In this document: one piece after another, positions 35,881 to 44,495 of the stretch
How positions within the stretch are numbered: position 1 is the first letter of the stretch
Layout: each line of letters starts with the position of its first letter
From: Rheinheimera sp. 1928-s
GTDB lineage: Bacteria; Pseudomonadota; Gammaproteobacteria; Enterobacterales; Alteromonadaceae
Direction of reading: 5' to 3'
NCBI RefSeq assembly: GCF_029269265.1
Contig: NZ_JARIXP010000001.1
Coordinates: forward strand, 671,306 to 735,305
Length of the DNA: 64,000 nt
The notes under the pieces: model-generated
The model's input: only the letters and a program-made list of their open reading frames with translations
What the model was told of the DNA's origin: nothing
Database searches by the model: none
Made by a program: the position numbers and the translations under genes

Positions 35881-38292
35881 ATGCAAAAAAAACACAACTT
35901 AAGCAGCCTCACACTTGCAATGTTGCCGCTCTTAGTTGCTCCTTCGGTTTTGTTCGCTCAAGATCAGGAAGCAGCAAGCGCCTCTGCGGAAGAACAGGAA
36001 ATGGAAGTGATTACGGTCACATCACGGAAACGGGTGGAGTCTTTAATTGAAGTTCCAATGAACGTCACTTCCGTCTCTGCGATTCAAATTTCAAATCGTA
36101 ACCTGATTAACAAAGATGACCTTTACAGGACCCTTGCGGGGGCCGCTTCACCAACTGGTACCTTAATTTTGCGTGGTTTGTCTGGAGGTAACGGTGCTGC
36201 GCCTTCTACAACATCTTCATTTACCGATGATATTCCGTTTAACTTTGTTGACTTGTATGACATCGAAGCTGTTGAAGTATTACGTGGCCCACAAGGTACT
36301 TTATGGGGCTCAAATGCTATAGGTGGTACAGTAAGGGTTATTACTCAAAAACCAAAACTGGATACGGTTGAGTTTACCTCTGCATTACAATCCAAAAATA
36401 CAAAAAATGTGGAAGGCCTGGATTTACAAGGCTGGGCTGCAGTGAATATTCCTTTGATTGAAAATGCTGTGGCTATGCGTATTACGGGGCACAGCTCCAA
36501 CAAACCTGGCTCAATTATTAACGCAGCAACAGGCGTACAACGAGAAGTAAAAGATCAGTATTTACGCACTCAGTTTTTGTGGCAGCTCAGTGAAGACATC
36601 AGTTTTAACTTAGGTTATTACAATGTCACCAATCGCACTGTAGGAACACGTTTCGCAGATTTGTCACGTCCTAATGGCAGGACATTTGCTAACACTGTTG
36701 AAAACCCGGATTCAAACTACGGGTATGACGTAAGCTACGGCTCAACGCCTTGTACTGAAGGACAGACCCGTGCAGCCTGTTTTGGCAATGTTTCCAACGT
36801 ACCTGTTGGCAAATACCATATTTGGGAAAGTTTGGATGGTTGGTCTAAAGACAATACAGAACTTGTGACCTTAACGGCTAACGTGGACGACCTGATGGGG
36901 TTTGCAGATTTTGCCTATTCAGGTTCTTACCGTACTACTCAAAGTGATTCTTTGGATAACTGGTCACGTCTGGATATGGCTGATTTAGTCAAAACCTGGA
37001 TTATTAACTACGACAAAACTGCACGAGTAACTCATGAGTTCCGTTTGCAGGATAAAGGCAATCTGGAAAACTTTACCTGGACTGTCGGAGCTTTTTACGA
37101 CAAAGGCTGGCGAGGTGATATCCCAAATGCACAGTTTCAGTACCATGAAAGCGATGATCGCAGCATAGCTGTTTTTTCTGACTGGAATGATTGGGTGGAT
37201 TGGGACGATTATTGGGGCGAAATCGGTATTTATAACGTAGGTCAGCTTGGTGAAGCCTTATACGGCGATAAAAGCAAAAACTACAATTTATACTATGATG
37301 GGGCACATAATACGGAGTTAGCATTCTTTGGTGAAACGACCTATACAGTTGATATGAAAGCTTCGGGTAGTTTGGAATTTACCGCAGGTATTCGTTATTA
37401 CGATCTGGAAGATTACGCTTCATTTGGTTACAGCGGAATTTGGGAAGCCAGAGAAGGCCGGACAGCCCTGAGTGAAGGTGACGAATCCGGAAATCGGAAA
37501 AAGCTCAGCGTGGCCTGGATACCTGAATCTAAAGATATGTCAGTTTATGCTTTATATTCAGAAGGTTACCGCCCTGGTGGTAACAATACACCTTTAGCTG
37601 CTGCATGTCGTGATGATGAGTATGCATCGGGTCATACCACCCGCTATACAAGTGACAGCATTGACAACTATGAAATTGGTTACAAAGCCAATATGGGCAA
37701 CCTGAGATTTTCTACAGCTGTGTACCAGATTGACTGGGAAGATGTCTGGGCTTCGGTCTATATGCCTACCTGTGGTTTCAGCTACACCGCAAACGCTGCG
37801 AAAGCACGGTCTCGTGGTATAGAGTGGGAAAGCAGCTACAGCTTTGAAAATGATCTGGAGCTGATCCTGAACGCTTCGTACACTGATTCTGTGATGTTAT
37901 CAGATGTAGAAGCTTTGGGAGCTAAGTATGGGCAGGATATGACGCAGGTGCCTAAGTACAATGCGTATGTAGGCTTGGATAAAGGCTTTACCTTTTTTAA
38001 TAAGCAAACCAATGTCCGCTTAGATGTTGAAGCTTATGGTGAGTACAGATCTCACTTTAATGCACGGGACGATGGTTCAGACACAGCAGATGCTTACCGT
38101 CGGGTCAATCTGTCATCACGTATTGAGTTAAACGACAATATACGTCTGTCCGCTTATATTCATAACTTGTTTGACTCTGAAATTGAGCAATTTAAACAAG
38201 CTCGTACCCGCGCAGGCAGTACAAATAACCTGAACGTGTTGTATGCGCCTGAGCGTAGTTTGACCTTAAGAGTGGATTACAGCTTTATGTAA
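35881..38292 (+). CDS. TonB-dependent outer-membrane receptor
   Basis: 803 aa. A signal peptide (MQKKHNLSSLTLAMLPLLVAPSVLFA) is followed by the TonB box (MEVITVTSRKR, about 40), the plug domain (IQISNRNLINKDDL, ILRGLSGGN, VEVLRGPQGTLWGSNAIGGTVRVITQKP) and a beta-barrel to the end (RSLTLRVDYSFM). It lacks the FecA-type signalling extension. Loops contain several Cys (CTEGQTRAACFG, AACRDD, MPTCGF) that may form disulfides and a Trp/Asp-rich stretch (DWNDWVDWDDYWGE). The C-terminal Phe is followed by an extra Met. Start at ATG 35881 has AAGAGA nine bases upstream; GTG 35821 would add 20 residues before the signal peptide. The imported ligand is unknown; plant-polymer or siderophore uptake are family options only. 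Confidence 0.92.
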   Translation: MQKKHNLSSLTLAMLPLLVAPSVLFAQDQEAASASAEEQEMEVITVTSRKRVESLIEVPMNVTSVSAIQISNRNLINKDDLYRTLAGAASPTGTLILRGLSGGNGAAPSTTSSFTDDIPFNFVDLYDIEAVEVLRGPQGTLWGSNAIGGTVRVITQKPKLDTVEFTSALQSKNTKNVEGLDLQGWAAVNIPLIENAVAMRITGHSSNKPGSIINAATGVQREVKDQYLRTQFLWQLSEDISFNLGYYNVTNRTVGTRFADLSRPNGRTFANTVENPDSNYGYDVSYGSTPCTEGQTRAACFGNVSNVPVGKYHIWESLDGWSKDNTELVTLTANVDDLMGFADFAYSGSYRTTQSDSLDNWSRLDMADLVKTWIINYDKTARVTHEFRLQDKGNLENFTWTVGAFYDKGWRGDIPNAQFQYHESDDRSIAVFSDWNDWVDWDDYWGEIGIYNVGQLGEALYGDKSKNYNLYYDGAHNTELAFFGETTYTVDMKASGSLEFTAGIRYYDLEDYASFGYSGIWEAREGRTALSEGDESGNRKKLSVAWIPESKDMSVYALYSEGYRPGGNNTPLAAACRDDEYASGHTTRYTSDSIDNYEIGYKANMGNLRFSTAVYQIDWEDVWASVYMPTCGFSYTANAAKARSRGIEWESSYSFENDLELILNASYTDSVMLSDVEALGAKYGQDMTQVPKYNAYVGLDKGFTFFNKQTNVRLDVEAYGEYRSHFNARDDGSDTADAYRRVNLSSRIELNDNIRLSAYIHNLFDSEIEQFKQARTRAGSTNNLNVLYAPERSLTLRVDYSFM

Positions 38293-38315
38293 AAGCTATG
38301 GTTCTGAATACAAAG

Positions 38316-38343
38316 CCCCGCTTTTTATAGTGGGGTTTTTTTT
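38316..38343 (+). terminator. Intrinsic terminator after the TonB receptor gene
   Basis: CCCCGC (38316-38321), 8-base loop, GTGGGG (38330-38335, one G-U pair), then eight T. Confidence 0.85.
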
Positions 38344-38573
38344 CGATTTTATTTCAGAGCATTAAAGCTCATCGCGTTCAAAACTTTGCTTCCTCAGTAG
38401 TTCAAGCCAAGGCTGTTTTTCAAGACTAAAGTAAGCCACGTAGCTGGTTGTTGTCGTCATCCCGAACTCATTTTCCGCACTGGCATAACCCTTGCTCTTT
38501 TCTGATACAGAACTAAAAAAATAAGCCTTGAACTGATGGTGTTCGGGTTGTATCGGACGGGAAGGAGTCGCCA

Positions 38574-40025
38574 ATGGGTGCAAAAAGTTTTGGGCACTAT
38601 CAGCAAATTGACCAGTGTTTTGATGAGCTGGTGCATAAGGACGGACAAATACGGACCCCTGCTGCGGCTATAGCCCGTTTTATTGACCGACATGGTTCAG
38701 GCGAACTTATTCAAAGACAAGAGCAATTAAATCAAACGATTAGCGCTATGGGTGTCTGTTTTACCTTGTATTCAGATGGTAATAATATTGACCGCTGCTG
38801 GCCTTTGGATGTGATGCCACGCACTATCCCAAGCTCTGAGTGGCAAAAAACCAGTGCAGGTCTCAAACAACGTTTAGCTGCTTTAAACCTGTTTATTGAC
38901 GATTTGTATCATGATCAGCGCATCCTCAAAGACGGCATAGTGCCGGCTGATTTAGTGCTGGATTCGCGCAACTATCTTGCACCATGTAAGGGCATTTCGC
39001 CCCGTTATGGGGTGTGGGCCAATATCTGCGGGACTGATTTGGTGCGTGATGGCTCTGGCAAGTTTTTAGTGCTGGAAGATAACTTGCGAGTGCCGTCCGG
39101 TGTGTCTTATATGCTGGAAAACCGCACTGTGATGAAGCGCGTATTTCCGGAGTTATTTGCCGATTCCTTTATCTACCCTGTTGATGATTATCCACATCAG
39201 TTGTGGCGTATGCTGGCATCTTTATCGCCTCGTCCTGGTGATGTGCCTTGCATCGTATTATTGACACCTGGGGTTTATAACTCTGCCTATTTTGAGCACA
39301 GCTTTTTAGCTCAGCAAATGGGTGTAGAGCTGGCGGAAAATACTGATTTACTGGTGCAGGACGACATTGTTTATTTAAAAACTCTGCATGGCTTGCAGCG
39401 GGTGGATGTGATTTACCGCAGGGTGGACGATATTTTTATCGACCCAGAAGCCTTTAGACCCGATTCAGTCTTAGGCATTCCGGGTTTGATCAAAGCATGG
39501 GCCAAAGGCAATGTGTCTATCGCTAACGCACCTGGTTCCGGTGTGGCGGATGATAAAGTGATTTACGCCTACGTACCTGAAATTATTAATTATTATCTGG
39601 GTGAACAACCGCTGATTGACAATGTTCCTACCTATTTGTGTCTGGATAAAAAACAACGGGACTATGTGCTGGCCAATCTGGACAAACTAGTGGTGAAACC
39701 TGCCAATGAATCCGGTGGCTATGGCATTTTAATAGGCCCGCGCTCGACCAAAGAAGAGCAACAGCAAATGGCAGAAGCTATTAAAGCGAACCCGCGTAAT
39801 TTTATAGCTCAGCCGACTCTGGCGTTGTCTACAGCTCCTACTTTGTGTGATGGTGTGTTGGAGCCACGGCATTTGGATTTACGGCCTTTTATTTTGCAGG
39901 GCAGAGATTTGTATTGCACCACAGGTGGTTTAAGCCGGGTGGCGCTGAAAAAAGGCTCTTTGGTGGTCAACTCGTCGCAAGGCGGCGGTAGTAAAGACAC
40001 CTGGATCATCAACGATGAGGTCTGA
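38574..40025 (+). CDS. Circularly permuted ATP-grasp protein (active-looking)
   Basis: 483 aa, predicted to form an amide or peptide bond using ATP (the CP-ATP-grasp type 2 family of amidoligases). Family marks are DGIVPADLVLDSRNYLAPCKG, the conserved GKFLVLEDNLRVPSGVSYMLENR, VDVIYRRVDDIFIDPEAFRPDS, the GIPGLIKAWAKGNVSIANAPGSGVADDK segment, the nucleotide-binding VVKPANESGGYG, and DLRPFILQG. These would be consistent with a working enzyme. AAGGAG lies seven bases before ATG 38574. First gene of a four-gene operon with two alpha-E proteins and a transglutaminase-like protein. The substrate is not known; peptide or glutathione-like ligation has been proposed for the family. Confidence 0.9.
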   Translation: MGAKSFGHYQQIDQCFDELVHKDGQIRTPAAAIARFIDRHGSGELIQRQEQLNQTISAMGVCFTLYSDGNNIDRCWPLDVMPRTIPSSEWQKTSAGLKQRLAALNLFIDDLYHDQRILKDGIVPADLVLDSRNYLAPCKGISPRYGVWANICGTDLVRDGSGKFLVLEDNLRVPSGVSYMLENRTVMKRVFPELFADSFIYPVDDYPHQLWRMLASLSPRPGDVPCIVLLTPGVYNSAYFEHSFLAQQMGVELAENTDLLVQDDIVYLKTLHGLQRVDVIYRRVDDIFIDPEAFRPDSVLGIPGLIKAWAKGNVSIANAPGSGVADDKVIYAYVPEIINYYLGEQPLIDNVPTYLCLDKKQRDYVLANLDKLVVKPANESGGYGILIGPRSTKEEQQQMAEAIKANPRNFIAQPTLALSTAPTLCDGVLEPRHLDLRPFILQGRDLYCTTGGLSRVALKKGSLVVNSSQGGGSKDTWIINDEV

Positions 40026-40028
40026 TCT

Positions 40029-40988
40029 ATGTTATTAAAATCTTTGGATCATATATTCTGGTTAGGCCGTTATCTGGAGCGTTTGGATGACACGGCCCGC
40101 TTAATTAATGCCACCAGCCATTTACTGATCGACAGTCACAAAGACAGTCAGTTCAGCTGGCCTTTATTACTGGATGTATTAGGACAGAATGGTGCCGAAC
40201 TCTTGAGTCAGTTGCCCGCAAGTGATTTGACGGTGGAGCAGCAGGTGATGGGGTATTTAATCACTGATGTGGACTGTCAGGTGTCTATTCGTGCCGCCTG
40301 TACTGCATTGAAACAAAATGCCAGAACAGTTCGGCAACTGATCCCACGTGATATGTGGGAAGAGTTGAATTCACTGGATTTATTTTTGCAGGAACATTGC
40401 CAGCAGTTACAAGGGCGTCAGCACAGATACCGTTTAATGACTGAAGTCAGCCGTCGTTGTCAGATGGTGGTGGGTGTGCTGGATGGTACTATGTTGCGTA
40501 GCGACGCTTTTGATTTATTTAATATTGGCCGACATATAGAGCGGGCTGATATGACCACCCGTATTATGGATGTGATGGTGTTGCAGCAGTTGCAACCGAC
40601 GGATATTAAAAGACCCCGTTTCCGCTGGACCTCCATTTTAAATGCCTTGGGTGGCGTGGAGTCGTATCACTATTATCTGGCACATCAAAACACAGAAGTG
40701 GATGCGGTGGATTATTTGCTGACTTACGCTGACTTTCCACGCTCCATTGCGTACTGTTTGCATAGAGTGGCTGCATCAGCTAAAGGTTTGCCCCACAGTG
40801 CTGCTATATTGCAACGAGTATGGCAGTTACAGGACTTATTAAAAACGCAAAACTTATCAGAATTAACCACAGGTCAGCTGCATCAGCTGATTGACCAGTT
40901 TCAGACGGGGATTATTGAATTGCATCAGGTGATTAGCACGCCAAATCTTGAGTTTTCCAAAGATCTCAGCCAGCAAATGTCGGCTTGA
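40029..40988 (+). CDS. Alpha-E domain protein
   Basis: 319 aa, all-helical alpha-E family, named from its association with circularly permuted ATP-grasp proteins. The N-terminal LDHIFWLGRYLERLDDTARL and the FNIGRHIERADMTTRIMDVMV repeat-like motif (Glu-Arg pairs) are typical. GAGG lies just before ATG 40029, three bases after the previous stop. Its biochemical role is not established; the tight linkage says it works with the ATP-grasp enzyme. It matches the C-terminal part of the next gene product. Confidence 0.9.
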   Translation: MLLKSLDHIFWLGRYLERLDDTARLINATSHLLIDSHKDSQFSWPLLLDVLGQNGAELLSQLPASDLTVEQQVMGYLITDVDCQVSIRAACTALKQNARTVRQLIPRDMWEELNSLDLFLQEHCQQLQGRQHRYRLMTEVSRRCQMVVGVLDGTMLRSDAFDLFNIGRHIERADMTTRIMDVMVLQQLQPTDIKRPRFRWTSILNALGGVESYHYYLAHQNTEVDAVDYLLTYADFPRSIAYCLHRVAASAKGLPHSAAILQRVWQLQDLLKTQNLSELTTGQLHQLIDQFQTGIIELHQVISTPNLEFSKDLSQQMSA

Positions 40989-40991
40989 TCT

Positions 40992-43487
40992 ATGGCCACT
41001 GTGGTGCAGGACATAGTGCAGGACGCCGCACATCATTCAGAGCAACAGCTCTGGACTGAGCTACCTCAGTGGCAGCAGTTGCAGCTGTGGTGGCAACAAC
41101 AAAGCCAACAACATCTGCTGGAGTTGCATACCGATTTACAGCATCAGTTACGGGAAAACGGTGCTACTTTTGATCCCTGGCTGGAGCAACAACGTCAGCT
41201 GGATTTAATGCCATGGCTGATTAGTGATAGCCAGTGGCAAGAGTTGCAGGCCGGTGTCAAGCAACGTCAATTGTTGCTCTCGATGGTGTTGCAGGATTTG
41301 TATGGTCCGCAGTTACTGATACAACAAGGGCTGCTACCCGCTGAACTGATTTTTCAAAACAAAAACTACTTATTGCCTTGCCATCAACTGGTGCCTACTC
41401 ATCAGCAGTGGCTAAGTTTGCTGGCGGTGGATATAGGCCGCGATGCTAATGGCAACTTTTGTGTTTATGCCGATCAAAGCCAGATGCCGGCAGGACTGGG
41501 TTTTGTATTAGAGCATAGGCTGGCCTTTAATCATTGTATTGGTGAGCTGAATCACAGCATTGGCAAAAGCCAGCTGGCTGGGTTTTTCCGTAAATTGCAG
41601 CTGGTGTTTGCACAGGGTACTGGCCACACAGCTGAAGGGCGACGACCGCTTTGTGGTTTATTGACTCATGGCAAACGCGACGCCGCTTATTTTGAACATG
41701 CCTTTTTAGCCAATTATTTAGATATAGCTTTGATGCACAGCGCCGATCTGATGTTTAAAGACGGTGCGTTGTGGTTAAAAACTGTCACTGGTTTACAACA
41801 GGTTGACAGCCTGATGCGTTATTTACCCGATGCGCGTTGTGATGCGCTGGAGCTGGATCCCGATTCAACGGGCACTGCAGGTTTACTGCAAAGTATTCGT
41901 CAACAGCAGCTGTTTTGCGCTAATCCGCCAGGAGCTGCATTGCTGGACTCCGGCGTGTTATTGCCTTTTTTACCAGCGCTCTGCCGTGCGCTATTAAATG
42001 AAGAATTGCAATTGCCCACCACTGCCGCTTTTTGGTGTGGTAAGCCTGAGCAGTTGCAACAGGTTTTATCTGAAGCCACTCATTATCGGTTCCGCAGGAT
42101 CGACACTGCAGAAAGCTGGCTTTGGGCCGAACTGGACCCGCTACAACAACAGCAGTTACAGCAGCAGCTTTTGGCAGAACCCGGGCTTTTTATCGCCATC
42201 CGCTTACTGCCCTTAAGTTCTGTTCCCTGCTGGAACAGCACTCAAGGCAAACATCAACAGTTTGGTGTGTTGCGTTTATTTGGTTTGTTATCCGAGCAAC
42301 ACACACCAGCTGTAATGCCCGGCGCTCTGGCTCGTATCAGCGCTGATGCGAACAGTTTGCAGCATCAGTACAGCATGGGTTTTGTGGCCAAAGATGTCTG
42401 GGTGCTGGCGGATCAGGATCATGCGGTCAGCTTGCTGCAAAATACCCAAAAGCGGATTTTGTTATCCCGTCACAGTGGTTTATTGCCAAGCCGCGTTGCC
42501 GATCATTTATTCTGGCTGGGTCGTTATAACGAGCGGCTGAATTTAGTTTGTCGGGCTTTACGTTACACAGTGCCGCTTTTAACCAGTTTCCAGGTGACCG
42601 CCAGTCAACAAAATGACAGCAGAGCTTTAGTCCGCTTTTGTTTGCAGGCCAATGGCACTTTGCCAGACAGTGCAGCTTTGAGTTCGTTGCAACAAACCAG
42701 TGCCTTGCAGCAGGCATTAAGTGAATTGTTTTCACTGCAGCATCCGGCAGGTTTAGCGCAGGTGCTAAAAAATTTATTGTTTAACGCGCAGTCGGTGCGG
42801 GAATACTTTAGTGAAGACACCTGGTATGTGCTGGATAAATTGCAGCTGGCGCTGACGCAATGGCCTCATCCGCTGAACTGGCAGCAGCCGCAACAAATGG
42901 TGCGTTTGCTGGATGAAGTTATATTATTGCAGACCGCTATTTATGGTCTGAATAACGAAACCATGAGCCGAACCCAAACTTTAAGGTTTATGGATTTGGG
43001 TCAGCATATGGAAAGGGCATTACAAAGTGTCACTTTATTGCAGGAAGTCTTTGTGTTTGATCAGGGCCGCAACTGCAGCGCTTCGTTGATGGAGTCGGTA
43101 CTGCGTATGACAGATACTTTAATGACCTACAGACGCCGCTACAAAACTGAGCTGCACCCGCTGGCGGTGATTGACTTACTGCTTTTAGATGACAGCACGC
43201 CACGTTCTGTGGGTTATCAGTGCGCCCGTCTTGCCAGTCAAATTCAGCAACTACCTAAACCCGGCGCAGCTGTGGTGCTGAGTCGTGAGCAAAAACTGGC
43301 GGTGGAGCTGGTATCTTTACTGCAACTGGCTGAACCTGAACAATTATTTGATGATCAGTTGCAGGCAACACCAGAGCTGGGGCTTTTACTACAGCAGTTG
43401 CATGCCGTGCTTCGGCAATTGTCCGACAGCATTACCTTATCGTATTTCAGTCATGCGGAAGCGGGCAAATCATGGCAGAGTTTTTAG
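40992..43487 (+). CDS. Fusion of degenerate circularly permuted ATP-grasp and alpha-E domains
   Basis: 831 aa. Residues about 60-440 align in layout with the ATP-grasp protein encoded upstream (LLPAELIFQNKNYLLPCHQL, GNFCVYADQSQMPAGLGFVLEHRL, RDAAYFEHAFLANYL). The key nucleotide-binding segment VKPANESGGYG of the upstream enzyme is replaced by a stretch around HYRFRRIDTAESW, and RRVDD by MRYLPDARCD, so catalysis by this half is doubtful. From about 497 an alpha-E domain begins (RVADHLFWLGRYNERLNLVCRALRY). Very Gln-rich (WQQLQLWWQQQSQQ). The start three bases after the previous stop, without strong ribosome binding site, suggests coupling. Confidence 0.88.
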   Translation: MATVVQDIVQDAAHHSEQQLWTELPQWQQLQLWWQQQSQQHLLELHTDLQHQLRENGATFDPWLEQQRQLDLMPWLISDSQWQELQAGVKQRQLLLSMVLQDLYGPQLLIQQGLLPAELIFQNKNYLLPCHQLVPTHQQWLSLLAVDIGRDANGNFCVYADQSQMPAGLGFVLEHRLAFNHCIGELNHSIGKSQLAGFFRKLQLVFAQGTGHTAEGRRPLCGLLTHGKRDAAYFEHAFLANYLDIALMHSADLMFKDGALWLKTVTGLQQVDSLMRYLPDARCDALELDPDSTGTAGLLQSIRQQQLFCANPPGAALLDSGVLLPFLPALCRALLNEELQLPTTAAFWCGKPEQLQQVLSEATHYRFRRIDTAESWLWAELDPLQQQQLQQQLLAEPGLFIAIRLLPLSSVPCWNSTQGKHQQFGVLRLFGLLSEQHTPAVMPGALARISADANSLQHQYSMGFVAKDVWVLADQDHAVSLLQNTQKRILLSRHSGLLPSRVADHLFWLGRYNERLNLVCRALRYTVPLLTSFQVTASQQNDSRALVRFCLQANGTLPDSAALSSLQQTSALQQALSELFSLQHPAGLAQVLKNLLFNAQSVREYFSEDTWYVLDKLQLALTQWPHPLNWQQPQQMVRLLDEVILLQTAIYGLNNETMSRTQTLRFMDLGQHMERALQSVTLLQEVFVFDQGRNCSASLMESVLRMTDTLMTYRRRYKTELHPLAVIDLLLLDDSTPRSVGYQCARLASQIQQLPKPGAAVVLSREQKLAVELVSLLQLAEPEQLFDDQLQATPELGLLLQQLHAVLRQLSDSITLSYFSHAEAGKSWQSF

Positions 43488-43510
43488 ATGGGCATTGATT
43501 TGAATTTCAG

Positions 43511-43531
43511 GGGGACAAGCCCCGCCCCTAC
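43511..43531. repeat. GC-rich dispersed repeat, copy 2 (inverted)
   Basis: The 21 bases are the exact reverse complement of 4136-4156. Here the second arm of the hairpin is shortened to CCCC/GGGG, as the copy is flanked by GG rather than CGGGC. It lies in the 56-base gap between the fusion gene and the transglutaminase gene and so inside the operon. Confidence 0.8.
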
Positions 43532-43543
43532 AAGGCCAAACTT

Positions 43544-44425
43544 ATGAAGTACCAAATCCGCCACCTGACCCGTTATTGTTACCAGCATCCTGTGGCTAAC
43601 AGTTACAATTTGGCTTGCCTGCAGCCACGTCGATTGCCGACACAGGAGCTATGTAGTTTCTCCTTAGAGGTGTCGCCAACGGCCTCTTCTGTCTATGCCA
43701 GAACAGATACTTTTGGTAATACCCAGCATTTTATCCACTTGCAGCCACCGCATCAGCAACTGGCTGTGACGGCTTACTCTGTGGTTGAGGTTTTGCCACG
43801 CCAACAGAGTCTGGCTTTGGATTTAACTCAGCCCTGGCCACAAGTTGCCGCATTTTTCCGCCAGCAACAAGGTTATTCGCCAGAGCAACTCAAAGCACTG
43901 CTGTGCACTGGTCCAAGCCGGATGATCCCTGTGCTGGATGAAACAAAGGCGTTGATCCAGAGCATAGCTGACTCAACCTTGACCGTATTACAGCTGGCGC
44001 AGCAACTGACAGATCTGATCTTTCAGCAGTTTGAATACGACCCTGAATTTAGCTCTGTCGTTACGCCAGTGTCTGAAGTGCTGCTGCATAAAAAGGGCGT
44101 TTGCCAGGATTTTGCCCAGCTGGCTGTCAGTTGCTTACGGGCTTTAGGTATACCAGCGCGTTATGTCAGTGGGTATCTGGAAACCTCACCACCGGAAGGG
44201 CAGCCACGTTTAATAGGAGCTGATGCCTCTCATGCCTGGTTTGCTGTGTACGATCCTGAACTGGGTTGGGTCGATTTTGATCCAACCAACAACCTGATGC
44301 CGGCAGAGCGTCATATCACCTTAGCTTATGGCCGCGATTATGCCGACGTGGTGCCGCTGAAAGGCCTATTGCAAGGCCACGGCGTGCATCAGTTAGAAGT
44401 GGAAGTGGATGTGGTGCCGATTTGA
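43544..44425 (+). CDS. Transglutaminase-like cysteine peptidase-fold protein
   Basis: 293 aa. The N-terminal bacterial transglutaminase-associated domain (YQIRHLTRYCYQHPVANSYNLACLQPR) is followed by the papain-like core with a complete triad: Cys in KGVCQDFAQLAVSCLRALGIPARYVSGY, His in GADASHAWFAVY and Asp in GWVDFDPTNN. In this family and context such proteins are expected to hydrolyse or exchange peptide/amide bonds, opposing or finishing the ligase reaction. Fourth gene of the ATP-grasp/alpha-E operon, separated from the third by a 56-base gap carrying a repeat. A large palindrome follows. Confidence 0.9.
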   Translation: MKYQIRHLTRYCYQHPVANSYNLACLQPRRLPTQELCSFSLEVSPTASSVYARTDTFGNTQHFIHLQPPHQQLAVTAYSVVEVLPRQQSLALDLTQPWPQVAAFFRQQQGYSPEQLKALLCTGPSRMIPVLDETKALIQSIADSTLTVLQLAQQLTDLIFQQFEYDPEFSSVVTPVSEVLLHKKGVCQDFAQLAVSCLRALGIPARYVSGYLETSPPEGQPRLIGADASHAWFAVYDPELGWVDFDPTNNLMPAERHITLAYGRDYADVVPLKGLLQGHGVHQLEVEVDVVPI

Positions 44426-44429
44426 TGTT

Positions 44430-44471
44430 GGGGTCAGATCATCATTTGCGAAGCAAATGTGCTCTGACCCC
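44430..44471. repeat. GGGGTCAGA palindrome between convergent genes, copy A
   Basis: GGGGTCAGA (44430-44438) pairs with TCTGACCCC (44463-44471). The centre contains a further hairpin ATTTGC-GAA-GCAAAT. It sits between the transglutaminase gene and the minus-strand AraC gene, where a bidirectional terminator is expected. It shares GGGGTCAGATCA with the palindrome at 57484. Confidence 0.75.
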
Positions 44472-44495
44472 TTAGATTTTCAATCACAATCCCTA

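Noticed and set aside
38362-38583. 73-codon minus-strand frame between the TonB receptor and the ATP-grasp operon
   Set aside because: Low-quality start, no ribosome binding site, no recognised family, and it runs over the ATP-grasp gene start. It may be a gene remnant but I cannot support it.
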